From contig JAEEQE010000011.1 in the NCBI GenBank assembly GCA_016285145.1, positions 1 through 64,000 of the forward strand: a DNA stretch of 64,000 bases, given 5' to 3'. How positions within the stretch are numbered: position 1 is the stretch's first letter; the number at the start of each line of letters is the position of its first letter. The notes beneath the pieces are model-generated. The model had not been told where the DNA came from, made no database searches, and saw nothing but the letters and a program-made list of their open reading frames with translations. Of the stretch, positions 6,765 through 16,574 are shown piece after piece. Source of the stretch: Bacteroidales bacterium. Lineage in GTDB: Bacteria > Bacteroidota > Bacteroidia > Bacteroidales > WCHB1-69. The position numbers were made by a program, and so were the translations under genes.

Positions 6765-8414
6765 ATGACTATCGAAGATATAAGGAACAAATTTGAAGAA
6801 CTCCGTTCGACTTCGGAGAATGAAACGGTTGAGTTCAAGGAGGCCAAGGAAAACTTTGATTTCAATACACTTGGCAAGTATTTCTCCGCTTTGAGCAACG
6901 AGGCCAATCTGCAAGGTGTGCGTTGCGGTTGGCTTGTGTTCGGGGTTCACGACAAGAAGCGAGGAGTGGTCGGAACCTCCTACAGAAACGACCCAAAGAA
7001 ACTGCAATCGCTGAAACACGAAATTGCCCAAAAAACAACGGGAAATCTTACGTTTTCAAATGTTTTTGAATTAGAAGTGGAAGGCAAACGTGTTCTTTTG
7101 TTTGAGATACCCGCCGCACCGCAAGGCGTTCCGATTGCTTTTGACGGACATTTCTATGGGCGAGATGGAGAGAGTTTGGTTGCCCTCAACCTGCAAGAGA
7201 TGGAAACCATACGGAACCAGAGATCATTTGACTGGTCGGCTCAAGTTGCAGAAGGTGCTACCATGGATGATTTGGACAGCGAGGCATTGAACAAAGCCCG
7301 GTTTGAGTTCAGAAAGAAAAACCCCGACATTGCCGATGAAATCAACCACTGGAGCGATGCAACTTTCTTGAACAAGGCAAGACTGACAGTCAACGGCAAG
7401 ATTACCAATGCAGCCCTCATCCTTTTAGGGACACCCGAATCGGCAGTCCGTCTTATGCCTGCAATTGCACAAATGACTTGGATTTTGAAAGATGAAGATG
7501 GTATAGAAGTGGACTACAAGCACTTTTATCCGCCTTTCCTGATGTCGGTGGACAAGTTGCTCTCCCAAATCAGGAATATCACTTTCCGCTATCTTCCTGA
7601 CAACACTTTGTTTCCGGACGAAGTGATGAAATACGACAATTATGTCATCCGAGAGGCTTTGCACAATTGCATAGCCCATCAGGATTATTCGCTGAGTGAA
7701 CGAATCAATGTGGTGGAAACCCCAGATTCATTGTTGTTTTCGAATGGAGGTGCCTTTATTCCACAAACTATTGAAAATGTGATAGAAAAGGATGCTCCGC
7801 AAAGGTATTACCGCAACACCTTTCTATGTGTTGCAATGGTCAATTTGAACATGATTGACACCATAGGAAGCGGCATTAAAAGAATGTTTGTCTGTCAAAG
7901 GAAACGTCTTTTCCCATTGCCAGATTATACTATAACAGAAAAAGAGGTTTCAGTAACTATCTATGGCAAAGTTATTAACGAAAAGTATGTCAAGCTGTTG
8001 AAGGAAGACGAAAATCTTACACTTGCACACATTATTGCTTTGGATAAGGTTCAGAAACAACAGCCGATTGATGCTAAGATGGCAAAACTGTTGAAGTCAA
8101 AGACGTTGATTGACGGAAGGAAGGGAAATTACTTTTTGTCGGAAACAGCATCAGCACAAGTGGGAGAAATGGTAGAATATGTTCAGAACAAGGCTTTCAA
8201 CAAGAAATATTACATTGATTTGTCATACGAACTCATTAAGAAGCAAAATGCAAAAGGAACAACCAGAAAAGAGATAGATTCTCTTATCATTCCAAAATTG
8301 TCTAAGATCTTGAATGATGATCAAAAACGAAACTTTGTTAGAAATATGCTTCATCAAATGGTTGTAGAAGAGATGATTGTATCCAAAGAAAGACGGTATT
8401 ATTTAAAGACATAG
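6765..8414 (+). CDS. Second AlbA_2 / HATPase_c_4 (Schlafen-like) protein
   Basis: 549 residues. An AlbA_2 domain spans about 5-140 (NETVEFKEAKENFDFNTLGK, FGVHDKKRGVVG). A HATPase-like region spans about 290-385 (REALHNCIAHQDYSLSERIN, DTIGSGIKRMF). The C-terminal 150 residues look like winged-helix segments. It has the same domain plan as the gene at 1081-2901, but the sequences are clearly different, so it is not a recent duplicate. It is separated from hsdR by an 11-bp tandem repeat array. In type I loci this family is a frequent passenger; its task there is not established. Whether it is an effector or regulator of the R-M system is open. Confidence 0.85.
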   Translation: MTIEDIRNKFEELRSTSENETVEFKEAKENFDFNTLGKYFSALSNEANLQGVRCGWLVFGVHDKKRGVVGTSYRNDPKKLQSLKHEIAQKTTGNLTFSNVFELEVEGKRVLLFEIPAAPQGVPIAFDGHFYGRDGESLVALNLQEMETIRNQRSFDWSAQVAEGATMDDLDSEALNKARFEFRKKNPDIADEINHWSDATFLNKARLTVNGKITNAALILLGTPESAVRLMPAIAQMTWILKDEDGIEVDYKHFYPPFLMSVDKLLSQIRNITFRYLPDNTLFPDEVMKYDNYVIREALHNCIAHQDYSLSERINVVETPDSLLFSNGGAFIPQTIENVIEKDAPQRYYRNTFLCVAMVNLNMIDTIGSGIKRMFVCQRKRLFPLPDYTITEKEVSVTIYGKVINEKYVKLLKEDENLTLAHIIALDKVQKQQPIDAKMAKLLKSKTLIDGRKGNYFLSETASAQVGEMVEYVQNKAFNKKYYIDLSYELIKKQNAKGTTRKEIDSLIIPKLSKILNDDQKRNFVRNMLHQMVVEEMIVSKERRYYLKT

Positions 8415-8415
8415 C

Positions 8416-8569
8416 AGACGTTTTCCAGACGTTTTCCAGATGTTTTCCAGATGTTTTCCAGATGTTTTCCTAATGTTTTCCTAATGTTTTCCTAATGTTT
8501 TCCAGACGATTTCTAGACGATTTCTAGACGATTTCTAGACGATTTCTAGACGATTTTTAAACGTTTTCT
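8416..8569 (+). repeat. 11-bp tandem repeat array, 14 units, upstream of hsdR
   Basis: Fourteen contiguous 11-bp units fill the gap before hsdR. They fall in ordered blocks: AGACGTTTTCC x2, AGATGTTTTCC x3, TAATGTTTTCC x3, AGACGATTTCT x4, AGACGATTTTT x1, AAACGTTTTCT x1. All share the frame NNAYGNTTTYY. The block order suggests growth by slippage with successive point changes. There is no spacer structure, so this is not a CRISPR. Confidence 0.97.
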
Positions 8570-8619
8570 ATTGTAATAATTTGATATTCAAAGAAATATA
8601 ATAATACGTTTTTTTTGAT

Positions 8620-11600
8620 ATGGCAAAATTATCCGAATCCAAATCCGTAGAGTCCAAAGTCACCGAATGGCTCACCCAATTGGGTTGGGAGTATCGCTCG
8701 GCGGAGGATTTGAAACCCTATAACCGCTTGCAGATGAACGCAGTGGTGGAGCCGATACTGGTGGAGCAGGTGATGGCACTGAACAGCATCAGCCAGCAGG
8801 CGGCCAAGATGGCGGTGGAGACTTTGCTCAACAACCTGCGCAATCCCATCCCCATCGAGGGCAACGAGAAGTTCCTCAACCAGCTCTGCGACGGCGTCAA
8901 TATCACGATTGAACATAAAGACCGCACCATACGCTTCATCAACTTTGAGGATATATGGCAAAACAGCCTTATCGTCACCAACCAATACGCGGTGCAACAG
9001 GTTCGTGCGGATATCTGCCTGTTGGTAAATGGCATACCGTTAGTGCCCATCGAGGCTAAGCAGTGCGCACGGCGCGGCACCAATTGGCTTGAAGGTGTGC
9101 GTCAGTTCCAGACCTACGACCGCCGCAGCGAGAAACTGTTTATGTGCCATCTCTTTGGCGTTGCTTGCAACGGAAGGCTGAGCAAATACGGCATTCCGGG
9201 CGCGTCGTCGTCCTATTTCAACGAATGGAAGGATTCGGTCATCGCCGACAAATACGACAATCCGTTGTTGCACCCCGAAAACGAGTTGTGCCGTGTCTAT
9301 AAGGACGAAAACGATGGCCTGATGCACTTCGATGTAGAACGGCTGCCCAACGGACAGCTATTGGAGCAGATGAAGTTCGGCATCATCGGTTTGTTGCAAC
9401 CTGAGCGTGTACTCGACATCCTGCAACATTTCATCGTATTTGAGCGCGACGACAACAAGATCATCAAGAAAGTGGCGCGTTACCAGCAACTGCGTGCCGC
9501 CAACAAGATTGTGGATAGGGTAGTGCAGTCCGACAAGGCGCAAGGCGTGATTTGGCACACCCAAGGTTCGGGCAAGTCGCTCACCATGCTTTACACTGCC
9601 TACAAACTCCGCAAGACCGAAACCTTGAACGACCCGACCATTTTCATCGTGGTGGACCGCAAGGACCTGAAAGACCAGATGGACGACACCTTCTTCAACT
9701 GTGTGTTTCCGAATGCGAGGGTGGTGATGAGTATCGGCGACTTGAAAAGCATACTCCGAAACCAACCCGCTGGCGTGTTCATCACCACCATTCAGAAGTT
9801 CAAGGAGTTGGGCGAGATCAAGGACGAGCGCGACAATGTCATCGTGCTCATCGATGAGGCCCATCGTACGGAATACGGCGACTATCAGATGGAACTGCGT
9901 GCCGTGTTGCCTAACGCCAAGCGTTTCGCATTCACGGGAACGCCGATTCCCAAGACCCATCGGGAGTTTGGCATCAAGGATGAGAACGGCAAGATAGAGT
10001 ATTATTTGGACAAATACAGCGTCATCGATGCCATCAACGACGGGGCCACCAAGCCCATCCGCTACACTTTGGGCCCTTCGCAGTGGTTCTTGGACAAGGA
10101 AAACCTCAAACAAGGCTATGCCGAAATCACTGCCGAGTTGGAGGAAGACCAGAAACGCTTAGTGGAACAACGCGTGCAGCCCTGGAAAACCCTGATGAAA
10201 AAGCCTGAGCGCATCAAGACCTTGGCCGCCGACATCGCCAAGGACTTTCGCGAACGTTTGGAGCCGCAAGGCTTCAAGGCGCAAGTGGTGGCCATCGACA
10301 AGGAGGCATGTGTGTTGTATTACAACGAATTGCTCAACTATTTCGACCCATCGGAAATCCGCATCATCTTTTCCACAGGACAATACGAAACCAGTGAGCG
10401 TTACGACCTGTTTTCGCCGTTCTACATCGACGACAAGGAGCGCAAACGCCTGATCGACAACTTCAAGAAGCGGATTTCTGATGAAGAGATTGCCAAAGGC
10501 AACAACCTGAAAATCTTCATTGTCTGCAATATGCTGCTCACGGGATTTGACGCACCCATCGAGCAGACCATGTATCTCGACAGTCCTTTGCGCGACCATA
10601 ACCTCTTGCAAGCCGTGGCACGCACTAACCGCCCGTATGACTATGGCGAGGGCGAAAACAAACTCTCCAAAGAGTTTGGTCGCATCGTCGATTATGTGGG
10701 CGTATTCCAGAACTATAAGGAAGCCTTGAACTATGATCCCGAAGACATTGGTGAGTTTGAGGATGTGGATGCTTTATTGGAGGTATTCCCCAAGGAACTC
10801 GATGCTGCTTTTGAGCCTTTTGCCGAAATCAAGTTGGAGGACAGTTACGAGTGCGAAATAGCTATCATTCGCAAGTTGAGCGAGATTGACCACGGGCTGT
10901 TTGAAAATCGTTTCCATCGCGTAGTGCAGCTTTGGGAAGCTATCAGTCCCAATCCAGGTTTGCGTCCGTTCCGTACAAAATACCTGTGGTTAGTGACTAT
11001 TTACGAACTCTACATGGAGGAATTCCGTCGCGTGGATTTCGATGCCGAGTTCTATGCTGCACAGACGCGCAAGTTGTTGGAAGAGAGTGCCACCTTGCTG
11101 GATTTCCGAGGCCATTTGCCCGAAATCGCCATTGATGCGGACTATCTCGCCAAATTGCAGGAAACTCGGTTGTCGCCTTCCGACAAAGCCGAGAAGATTA
11201 TCCGCGACATTGAGACGATGATTCGCACCAACCAGAACAGTAGTGCCATCTATATCGAGTTTCAGGAACGCTTGGATGCGCTTATCCGCTTGAAGAACGC
11301 CAATGCCATTGAGATTGAGGGGCTTTTGAAGAAACTCAGCGAGCTTTACACCGAAGTGGATGAGGCGGTTGAAATCCCCAAAAAGATGGGTTTTGATGAC
11401 AAAGGCACTTTTGAAATTTATCAGATTCTCAAAAATGAACTTCCGCATTTCGATGAATCATTGGCAAGAGAATTTGCCAACGAATTGGCAGCCAAAATTC
11501 AGTCGAGAATTTATATCGGTTGGCAGGAAGTCACACAGGAATACAACCGTTTGTTGGGCGAGGTGGCTTTATTGGCGGCCAACGAAAAATATGATGCCTT

Positions 11601-11673
11601 GGACGTGTACGGAAAAGACATTTTACATGAGACCATCATGGATTCTATTGTGAGAAATTTCAGTTTGAATTGA
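8620..11673 (+). CDS. hsdR: Type I restriction enzyme HsdR (nuclease/translocase subunit)
   Basis: 1,017 residues, full length for HsdR. The N-terminal PD-(D/E)xK nuclease is seen as ADICLLVNG..PIEAKQ (about 130-148, Lys147 in the ExK pair). The superfamily 2 motor follows: Walker A QGSGKSL (315-321), Walker B DEAHR (412-416), motif III FTGTP (about 438-442) and motif VI VARTNRPYDYG (666-676). The C-terminal ~300 residues are helical and would dock on HsdM. It uses DNA translocation driven by ATP to cut far from the unmethylated site. All catalytic motifs are intact. It is separated from hsdM and hsdS by cargo genes, and the 3' neighbour starts one base after its stop. No consensus promoter is seen immediately upstream. 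Confidence 0.96.
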   Translation: MAKLSESKSVESKVTEWLTQLGWEYRSAEDLKPYNRLQMNAVVEPILVEQVMALNSISQQAAKMAVETLLNNLRNPIPIEGNEKFLNQLCDGVNITIEHKDRTIRFINFEDIWQNSLIVTNQYAVQQVRADICLLVNGIPLVPIEAKQCARRGTNWLEGVRQFQTYDRRSEKLFMCHLFGVACNGRLSKYGIPGASSSYFNEWKDSVIADKYDNPLLHPENELCRVYKDENDGLMHFDVERLPNGQLLEQMKFGIIGLLQPERVLDILQHFIVFERDDNKIIKKVARYQQLRAANKIVDRVVQSDKAQGVIWHTQGSGKSLTMLYTAYKLRKTETLNDPTIFIVVDRKDLKDQMDDTFFNCVFPNARVVMSIGDLKSILRNQPAGVFITTIQKFKELGEIKDERDNVIVLIDEAHRTEYGDYQMELRAVLPNAKRFAFTGTPIPKTHREFGIKDENGKIEYYLDKYSVIDAINDGATKPIRYTLGPSQWFLDKENLKQGYAEITAELEEDQKRLVEQRVQPWKTLMKKPERIKTLAADIAKDFRERLEPQGFKAQVVAIDKEACVLYYNELLNYFDPSEIRIIFSTGQYETSERYDLFSPFYIDDKERKRLIDNFKKRISDEEIAKGNNLKIFIVCNMLLTGFDAPIEQTMYLDSPLRDHNLLQAVARTNRPYDYGEGENKLSKEFGRIVDYVGVFQNYKEALNYDPEDIGEFEDVDALLEVFPKELDAAFEPFAEIKLEDSYECEIAIIRKLSEIDHGLFENRFHRVVQLWEAISPNPGLRPFRTKYLWLVTIYELYMEEFRRVDFDAEFYAAQTRKLLEESATLLDFRGHLPEIAIDADYLAKLQETRLSPSDKAEKIIRDIETMIRTNQNSSAIYIEFQERLDALIRLKNANAIEIEGLLKKLSELYTEVDEAVEIPKKMGFDDKGTFEIYQILKNELPHFDESLAREFANELAAKIQSRIYIGWQEVTQEYNRLLGEVALLAANEKYDALDVYGKDILHETIMDSIVRNFSLN

Positions 11674-11674
11674 T

Positions 11675-12328
11675 ATGCTGCCTGATAATTGCTCAGTCAT
11701 ACGTCGAGAAGTCAAGAATGCCCGTCTTCGTGTTCGCGAAGATGGCACTGTGCAGTTGTTTGTCCCTGTGGCGTTCACAGATGAGGATGTCGAAAAGCTT
11801 TTGGAGAAAAAGGCACAATGGATAGCCTCGAAACGGCAATTCTTTGAGCAGAAAACCAAGATCAAACTGCGACGCAACGAAATATTGCTTTTTGGCAACC
11901 GTTATGCCTATTTTTATTCGTCCCAATATCAGAATAAGGTGGTCGTCAATCACGAAAGCAAGACCATTCAGGCAAAACGTGACTTGTTGGATGCGAAAGT
12001 ACAGGAAAAATGGCTGAAATCGGTGGCACGGAAGTATATCTTATCACGAGTCGAGACGCTTTCCGAGGCGCTGCTTCTGCCTTACAACAAACTTTACATT
12101 CGCAGTCAGAAACGGAAGTGGGGGAATTGCTCGTCTGAAAAAAACATCTCTATCAATTGGCGACTGATTAAAGCTCCCGAGTTTGTCATTGACTATGTTA
12201 TCATTCACGAACTGTGCCATACTGTCATTATGAATCACAGTGCCCGTTTTTACACTTTGCTTCGTTCACATTGTCCAGATGGAGAGCAAGCACAGGCGTG
12301 GTTGGATAAGTATGGGAATAGTTTGTAA
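11675..12328 (+). CDS. YgjP-like zinc metallopeptidase (DUF45/WLM type)
   Basis: 217 residues. The family signature is seen at about 140-200: RKWGNCSSEKNISINWRLI, followed by the zinc motif HELCH (HExxH) and NHSARFY with the third ligand region. These proteins are predicted metal-dependent peptidases whose substrates are mostly unknown. They occur very often directly after hsdR in type I R-M operons, and here the start follows the hsdR stop by one base, so the two are surely co-transcribed. A role in turnover of the restriction complex (like ClpXP control of HsdR in enterobacteria) is a guess from context only. Confidence 0.88.
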   Translation: MLPDNCSVIRREVKNARLRVREDGTVQLFVPVAFTDEDVEKLLEKKAQWIASKRQFFEQKTKIKLRRNEILLFGNRYAYFYSSQYQNKVVVNHESKTIQAKRDLLDAKVQEKWLKSVARKYILSRVETLSEALLLPYNKLYIRSQKRKWGNCSSEKNISINWRLIKAPEFVIDYVIIHELCHTVIMNHSARFYTLLRSHCPDGEQAQAWLDKYGNSL

Positions 12329-12351
12329 ATAGTTGTTTCTCACATTTATCC

Positions 12352-13203
12352 TTATTCTTCCCCGAACTTCTCCATTACGCCAGAGTAGGGAAGGTGCATT
12401 CCGGCCACCACTTTGTGGTGGTCTTTGATGTATTGGTACATCTGCTGGCGCGTGGCGACGGCTTTCTTTTGGTCCATATCATAACGGGCGCAGTATTCGG
12501 GGTGCGGAATCTGCAACGCCGCCGCGTGGAGCAGGTCGCCCACAATGAGCACCGGTCCGATTTCGTAAATAGTGTGCCCCGGTGTGTGCCCTGGCGCATC
12601 AATGGTAGCAATAAATCCTAACAGCGTGTCTCCGGCGGTGAACCGGTGCACACGGTCGCCGTAAACCTTCAACATCTCTTGCGTGGTCTTGTCGCCCTGG
12701 AAACTCTTGAGTTCCTTGTCGGCACAATACACCTTCGCATTCGGGAAGGAGGCCTGCCCATTGGTCAGCATACCGCCGATATGGTCTCTGTGACAATGCG
12801 TAATACACACAGCTTCAATTTCTTCGGGCTTAATGTTGAGCATAGTGAGCTTGTCCAACAATGCTCCGCCCTTGTCCAAGCCAAGACCGCTGTCGAATAG
12901 AATATATTTGCCATTTTTTCTCAAAAGGAATCCGTTGATGGCGGATTCGGCCTCCCCGTTGGGCATCAGTTCGGCCAATATTTTTTTGTCCGCTGTCGGA
13001 AAAAGAGATGCGGACATCGTGTTTTGCTTGTCCTGAAGGGTCCAAAGGTCGAAATCATCGAAATGAAAATGATAGACACCGGCTATGATGGTGGTGTCTT
13101 TCGGCGGTTCGGGGGAGGTTGGAGAGGGGTTTTGTTTGCTGTTGGAATGGCATCCGGCAAGGCAGAATATCGCAAGGCAAAGAAGGAAAGCTGTTTTTTT
13201 CAT
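12352..13203 (-). CDS. Lipoprotein with metallo-beta-lactamase fold
   Basis: 283 residues. A lipoprotein signal peptide ends in the lipobox LAGC with Cys18 as the lipidation site, followed by a Ser/Pro/Thr-rich linker, so the enzyme is anchored in the envelope. The metal site is THCHRDHIGG (HxHxDH) near residues 135-144, with further ligands in APGHTPGHT and in the H of AGMHLPY near the C-terminus. Family members include lactonases and other hydrolases; the substrate cannot be assigned. It is convergent with the end of the R-M island (23-base gap) and divergent from the MFS gene. A -7 element at 13227-13234 precedes it. Confidence 0.85.
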   Translation of the reverse strand: MKKTAFLLCLAIFCLAGCHSNSKQNPSPTSPEPPKDTTIIAGVYHFHFDDFDLWTLQDKQNTMSASLFPTADKKILAELMPNGEAESAINGFLLRKNGKYILFDSGLGLDKGGALLDKLTMLNIKPEEIEAVCITHCHRDHIGGMLTNGQASFPNAKVYCADKELKSFQGDKTTQEMLKVYGDRVHRFTAGDTLLGFIATIDAPGHTPGHTIYEIGPVLIVGDLLHAAALQIPHPEYCARYDMDQKKAVATRQQMYQYIKDHHKVVAGMHLPYSGVMEKFGEE

Positions 13204-13226
13204 ATTGTTGTTTATTTTATAGGGTG

Positions 13227-13234
13227 CAAAAATA
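13227..13234 (-). promoter_or_regulatory. Promoter -7 element (TATTTTTG) for MBL lipoprotein
   Basis: On the minus strand a perfect TAnnTTTG sits 23 bases before the ATG at 13203. Confidence 0.6.
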
Positions 13235-13255
13235 AAATATTTAATCGTTAAACCG

Positions 13256-13263
13256 TACCTTTG
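13256..13263 (+). promoter_or_regulatory. Promoter -7 element (TACCTTTG) for MFS gene
   Basis: A perfect TAnnTTTG followed by CA lies 18 bases before the ATG at 13282. It overlaps any start further upstream and so fixes that ATG as the start. Confidence 0.7.
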
Positions 13264-13281
13264 CAGCCGAATTTTTCAGAC

Positions 13282-14481
13282 ATGCAAGAAGCGCAGGAAT
13301 ATCAGAATCAGGAACAGCTTTGGAACAGTAACTACTTGAAAATCTGGATTGCCAATTTCATGATTTTCTTTTCGTTCATGTTGCTCACACCGCTATTGCC
13401 CCTGTATCTGAATGAGACATTTGGTGCTGACAAGCAAATGATTGGCATTGTGCTTTCAGGATATACGCTGACGGCCCTGCTGATCAGGCCTTTCAGCGGT
13501 TTTTTTGTGGATAGTTTCCCCCGAAAGATAGTGCTGCTGATTTGTTATGGAGTATTCAGTCTTTTGTTTGGCGGATATCTTGTTGCCGGATCACTGCTTC
13601 TGTTTGCCATCGTGCGTACGCTGCACGGGGCTCCGTTCGGTGCGGTGACGGTGGCCAACAGCACGGTGGCTATCGATGTGCTGCATCCTACACGAAGGGC
13701 GGAAGGAATTGGTTATTATGGACTTAGTAACAATATCGCTTCGGCTATTGCTCCGGCATTTGCCATCTATGTGTTGAATATCACCAACAATTTCCCTTTG
13801 CTCTTCTGGATTTCTTTGGGCACGTCGGCAATTGGTTTTGCCATTAACAGCTCTTTGCAATTAGAAAAGAGGGAACTGGTAAAGGATAAGCCTAAGATTT
13901 CCCTTGACCGTTTCTTTCTCCTAAAAGGATGGAGCCAGGCAATGACCATGGCCTGTTTTGCCTTTTCGTATGGGGTGTTGTCCACATACGTGGCCATTTA
14001 TGGCAAGGAAGAGTTGGGAATCCGTGGCGGTTCGGCACTCTTTTTCATGTTGTTATCCATAGGCCTGATTCTTTCACGGCTGGTGGGCAGCCGGACATTG
14101 CGGCAGGGCAAAATCACCCAAAATGCGGCTGTGGGTGTGTTGGTGTCGTTGTGTGGATATATGGTGTTTGCCGCACTGCACAATCCCATAGGCTATTATG
14201 GGGCTGCGTTCATCATTGGTTTAGGCAACGGGCACATGTGGCCTGCGTATCAGACTATGTTCATCAACTTGGCCCCGCACACGCAACGAGGAACGGCCAA
14301 TTCCTCTATCCTTATCAGCTGGGATATCGGAATCGGATTGGGTGTCTTGGTCGGTGGGGTGATTTCCGAGCATATAGGATACCATTGGGCCTTTTGGGCC
14401 GCCTGGCTTGTGAATCTTGTCGGCGTATCCGCCTTTTTCGCGTATGTGCGGGGACACTATCTGAAAAACCGTCTGCGGTAG
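13282..14481 (+). CDS. Major facilitator superfamily transporter
   Basis: 399 residues from the ATG chosen because the promoter overlaps the upstream TTG. Twelve hydrophobic segments are visible. The first begins at about residue 20 (IWIANFMIFFSFMLLTPLLPLYL), and the A-motif-like loop SGFFVDSFPRKIVLL lies between helices 2 and 3. The protein looks like a drug:H+ antiporter or small-solute exporter of the MFS; its substrate is unknown. It stands alone, divergent from the MBL lipoprotein and convergent with metG only eight bases away. Confidence 0.85.
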   Translation: MQEAQEYQNQEQLWNSNYLKIWIANFMIFFSFMLLTPLLPLYLNETFGADKQMIGIVLSGYTLTALLIRPFSGFFVDSFPRKIVLLICYGVFSLLFGGYLVAGSLLLFAIVRTLHGAPFGAVTVANSTVAIDVLHPTRRAEGIGYYGLSNNIASAIAPAFAIYVLNITNNFPLLFWISLGTSAIGFAINSSLQLEKRELVKDKPKISLDRFFLLKGWSQAMTMACFAFSYGVLSTYVAIYGKEELGIRGGSALFFMLLSIGLILSRLVGSRTLRQGKITQNAAVGVLVSLCGYMVFAALHNPIGYYGAAFIIGLGNGHMWPAYQTMFINLAPHTQRGTANSSILISWDIGIGLGVLVGGVISEHIGYHWAFWAAWLVNLVGVSAFFAYVRGHYLKNRLR

Positions 14482-14489
14482 AGAAGAGG

Positions 14490-16538
14490 CTATTTTACTG
14501 TACTTCCCTCTTTGAGAGGTTTTTGCGGTTGCATCAGGCTGAGGCTGCCGTCGGCGTTTTCGGCCATCAGCACCATGCCGTGCGATTCCACGCCCTTGAT
14601 GTTCTTCGGGGCGAGGTTGATCAGCATCAGCACTTGCTTGCCGATGAGGTCCTGCGGCTCGTAATATTCCGCTATGCCGGACACGATTTCGCGAGTGTCC
14701 ACACCCGTGTTCACTTTCAGTTTGAGCAGTTTTTTGGTCTTCGCCACTTTTTCGGCTTCCAAAACGGTGACCACTCTCAAGTCCATTTTCTGGAAATCGT
14801 CAAAAGAGACATCGTCCTTGGCGGGAACGGCATCAGCAGCGGCAATCTCGTTGGCCTTCTTGGTGTCCTGCAACTTCTGAACCTGTCGTGCAATAGTTTC
14901 ATCATCAATTTTTTCAAACAGATATTCTGCCGGATTGAGCTGTCTGCCCACCTGAAGGAGGTCGGCACGGCCGCCATCTTTCCAGTTCTTGTTGTCGATG
15001 TTCAAGATATGTTGCAGTTTCTTGGCGGTGAAAGGCAGGAACGGCTCGCACAGCACGGATAAGGAAGCGCAAATTTGCAAAGAAAGGTGCAGAATCGTCT
15101 TTACGGTTTCCGGATCTTCTTTTTGTTTCTTCCACGGTTCAGTATCGGTGAGGTACTTGTTGCCGATACGGGCCAGGTTCATGAACTCCTGCAAAGCCTC
15201 ACGGAAGCGGAAATGTTCGATGGAATCGCCAATCAGTTTGGGGAATTCGGCCATCTTGGCCACGATTTCCTTCTCATAGTCGGAATATTCGCCGGGCGCG
15301 GGCACGATGCCACCGTAATATTTATGTGTGAGTACGACCGTTCGGTTCACGAAGTTGCCGAAGATGGCTAACAGTTCGTTGTTGTTGCGCGCCTGGAAGT
15401 CAGCCCATGTGAAATCAGCGTCTTTTGTTTCCGGCGCGATGGCGGTGAGTGTGTAGCGTAATACGTCCTGCTTGCCCGGGAAATCTTCCACGTACTCGTG
15501 TGCCCACACGGCCCAGTTGCGGGAAGTGGAGATCTTGTCTCCCTCAAGGTTGAGGAACTCGTTAGCGGGCACATTGTCGGGCAGAATGTAGGATCCGTCG
15601 GCTTTCAACATGCAGGGGAAAATGATGCAGTGGAACACGATGTTGTCCTTGCCGATGAAGTGTACCAGCTTGGTCTCGTCGTCTTTCCACCATTTTTCCC
15701 AATCGGTCTGATGCTCGGCGGCCCACTCCTTGGTGGCGGAGATATAGCCAATGGGAGCGTCAAACCAGACATAGAGCACCTTGCCATCGGCATCGGGCAG
15801 CGGCACTTTCACGCCCCAGTTGAGGTCACGGGTCACGGCGCGGGGTTGCAGGCCCTGATCAATCCATGATTTGCATTGGCCGTAAACGGTAGGACGCCAA
15901 TCGTCTTTATGGCCTTTGAGAATCCACTCGCGCAGCCAAGGATCGTATTGATCCAACGGAAGATACCAGTGTTTGGTCTCTTTCAGCACCGGTGTGTTGC
16001 CGCTGAGTGCCGACCGAGGGTTGATGAGGTCGGTGGCGTTGAGCGACGTGCCGCACACTTCACACTGGTCGCCATAGGCGTGCTCGTTCTTGCAGTGCGG
16101 GCATGTGCCGGTGATGTAGCGGTCGGCGAGGAACTGTTTGGCCTCCTCGTCGTAATATTGCATGGAGGTCTTCTCAATCAACTTGCCCTCGTCATACAGT
16201 TTCTTGAAATAGGCGGATGCCGTCTCGTGGTGCGTGGGGTTGGACGTCCGCGAGTAGATGTCGAACGAGATGCCGAGGTCTTCGAAGGACTTCTTGATAA
16301 TGTTATGGTAGCGGTCCACGATGTCTTGCGGGGTAACGCCCTCTTTGCGGGCCTTGATGGTGATGGGGACGCCGTGTTCGTCGGAGCCGCCGATGAAGAG
16401 TACCTCCTCACCGTTGTTGCGCAGGTAGCGCGCATAGATGTCGGCAGGGATATATACGCCGGCCAGGTGACCGATATGGACGGGGCCATTAGCGTAAGGA
16501 AGGGCGGAGGTAATCGTGTGACGGGCTATCTTTTTCAT
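14490..16538 (-). CDS. metG: Methionyl-tRNA synthetase
   Basis: 682 residues. Class I synthetase charging tRNA-Met. HIGH is at 21-24 ([11 protein letters not shown]), the KMSKS counterpart is KISTS in [13 protein letters not shown] near 335, and the zinc knuckle CPHC...CEVC is near 144-162. The C-terminal ~110 residues form an EMAP-II-like tRNA-binding domain ([20 protein letters not shown]), so this is the long, dimeric type. It starts 36 bases downstream of the LytTR gene on the same strand and could be read from that gene's promoter; no TAnnTTTG element is seen in the gap. Confidence 0.97.
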   Translation of the reverse strand: MKKIARHTITSALPYANGPVHIGHLAGVYIPADIYARYLRNNGEEVLFIGGSDEHGVPITIKARKEGVTPQDIVDRYHNIIKKSFEDLGISFDIYSRTSNPTHHETASAYFKKLYDEGKLIEKTSMQYYDEEAKQFLADRYITGTCPHCKNEHAYGDQCEVCGTSLNATDLINPRSALSGNTPVLKETKHWYLPLDQYDPWLREWILKGHKDDWRPTVYGQCKSWIDQGLQPRAVTRDLNWGVKVPLPDADGKVLYVWFDAPIGYISATKEWAAEHQTDWEKWWKDDETKLVHFIGKDNIVFHCIIFPCMLKADGSYILPDNVPANEFLNLEGDKISTSRNWAVWAHEYVEDFPGKQDVLRYTLTAIAPETKDADFTWADFQARNNNELLAIFGNFVNRTVVLTHKYYGGIVPAPGEYSDYEKEIVAKMAEFPKLIGDSIEHFRFREALQEFMNLARIGNKYLTDTEPWKKQKEDPETVKTILHLSLQICASLSVLCEPFLPFTAKKLQHILNIDNKNWKDGGRADLLQVGRQLNPAEYLFEKIDDETIARQVQKLQDTKKANEIAAADAVPAKDDVSFDDFQKMDLRVVTVLEAEKVAKTKKLLKLKVNTGVDTREIVSGIAEYYEPQDLIGKQVLMLINLAPKNIKGVESHGMVLMAENADGSLSLMQPQKPLKEGSTVK

Positions 16539-16574
16539 ATTTAATGTTTTAAATAATTGTCAAAAAATGAGAGA

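Noticed and set aside
8416-8569. Possible CRISPR array before hsdR
   Set aside because: The 11-bp units are contiguous with no spacers and no cas genes are present.
13929-15062. 377-codon frame overlapping the MFS gene and metG
   Set aside because: It crosses the ends of two convergent, well supported genes and has no recognisable domain.
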